Assembly (NCBI GenBank): GCA_014381795.1
Contig: JACNKY010000184.1
Span: forward strand, 1-5,568
Direction: 5' to 3'
Length of the DNA stretch: 5,568 nucleotides
Source of the DNA: Pseudomonadota bacterium
GTDB taxonomy: Bacteria > SAR324 > NAC60-12
The notes beneath the pieces are model-generated. The model was not told where the DNA came from. It was given only the letters and a program-made list of their open reading frames with translations, and did not search any database. The translations under genes were made by a program, and so were the position numbers. This document shows positions 5,067 to 5,568 of the stretch, piece after piece. Numbering within the stretch: the stretch's first letter is position 1; each line of letters begins with the position of its first letter.

Positions 5067-5568
5067 ATGAAGAAAATTATTTTAACAGTGTTTGCAGCAT
5101 CCAGTCTGCTTTTATATAGCACACAGGCATTTGCACTTTTCAACCTTAGTGTTGGGGTGCCGTTGCCTCATAGCTTTTCTGATAGTAATGTTGCAGAATC
5201 AGATGGTGTTAGTGGCTATTTCATTCAAGTGGGTGTGCCATTATTACCAGGACTAGGAATGGACAGTTATGAAACTAAGATTAAATGCGTTTGTGATAAA
5301 GAGTATAAATTATCAACTTCAATTTATAATCTGTATTATCAGCTACCGATTCCAATTGTTAACCTGACTCTTGGATTAGGTGCGGGTAAAACACAACAAA
5401 TTTACGGGGGGGTCGCACTAGATGATGGCGCTGCTACCCAGTTTTATGCAAACGTTGGCATACCAATTCTTCCACTCTTTGACATACATCTTAGTTATCG
5501 ATCAATTTCTTCAAAAATAAAATCGACCTCTGGAAGCGATATTGGTACGGAATACGACTTCGGAGGTA
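5067..5568 (+). CDS. Putative outer-membrane beta-barrel protein, truncated by window end
   Basis: The reading frame starts at ATG 5067 and runs open to the last base, giving 167 residues and no stop. The N-terminus is a signal peptide: MKKIILTVFAASSLLLYSTQ, then AFA, with probable cleavage after Ala23. The mature part has alternating polar and hydrophobic stretches typical of beta strands. A recurring pattern of 'VGVPL' or 'IPI' then 'L.L' turns appears: FNLSVGVPLP (25-34), YFIQVGVPLLPGLG (51-64), YYQLPIPIVNLTLGLGAG (90-107), and FYANVGIPILPLFDIHLSYRS (127-147). This suggests a repeated hairpin in a porin-like barrel. A Cys-x-Cys pair (74, 76) lies in a likely loop. AGGA lies 8 bases before the ATG and overlaps the TAG of the preceding gene, which indicates an operon. 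The family is not recognised, but the outer-membrane class is fairly likely. Confidence 0.7.
   Translation, partial: MKKIILTVFAASSLLLYSTQAFALFNLSVGVPLPHSFSDSNVAESDGVSGYFIQVGVPLLPGLGMDSYETKIKCVCDKEYKLSTSIYNLYYQLPIPIVNLTLGLGAGKTQQIYGGVALDDGAATQFYANVGIPILPLFDIHLSYRSISSKIKSTSGSDIGTEYDFGG

Overview
The window looks like a chromosomal stretch of a Gram-negative bacterium with moderate-to-low GC (not counted). It carries a family-9 (heptosyltransferase-type) glycosyltransferase, a FliN/SpoA-domain protein, a DUF4254 protein and two secreted envelope proteins, one of them a probable outer-membrane barrel. This mix fits a deltaproteobacterium-like or SAR324-like lineage. That placement is an inference from gene content and is not proven.

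Layout. Positions 1-680 are a gene graveyard. A broken D-3-phosphoglycerate dehydrogenase gene (serA) on the minus strand keeps only its N-terminal and C-terminal ends. A strong terminator hairpin follows, then what looks like the last residues of a DDE/rve-type transposase, also on the minus strand. Next comes a short plus-strand gene for a 66-residue ribbon-helix-helix DNA-binding protein (812-1012). Its upstream region carries repeated TCTTGA hexamers that could be an operator.

Positions 3355 to 1035 form a tight minus-strand operon. In transcription order it encodes a FliN-like SpoA protein, a GT9 glycosyltransferase, a DUF4254 protein, and two very small membrane proteins of 57 and 49 residues. 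The first three genes are 10-13 bp apart, and each downstream Shine-Dalgarno sequence overlaps the preceding stop codon. This suggests one envelope or glycan function with an unexpected FliN-type member.

A 150-bp divergent intergenic region separates this operon from a plus-strand run. That run starts with a 42-residue very basic protein joined by a TAATG overlap to an exonuclease III-family enzyme that has about 93 extra N-terminal residues. It continues with a 114-residue secreted/membrane protein and a putative outer-membrane beta-barrel protein that runs off the window end.

I saw no rRNA, tRNA, CRISPR array or complete insertion sequence. The best leads are the FliN-GT9-DUF4254 linkage, the exonuclease III extension with its coupled basic leader protein, and the repeated hexamers before the ribbon-helix-helix gene.
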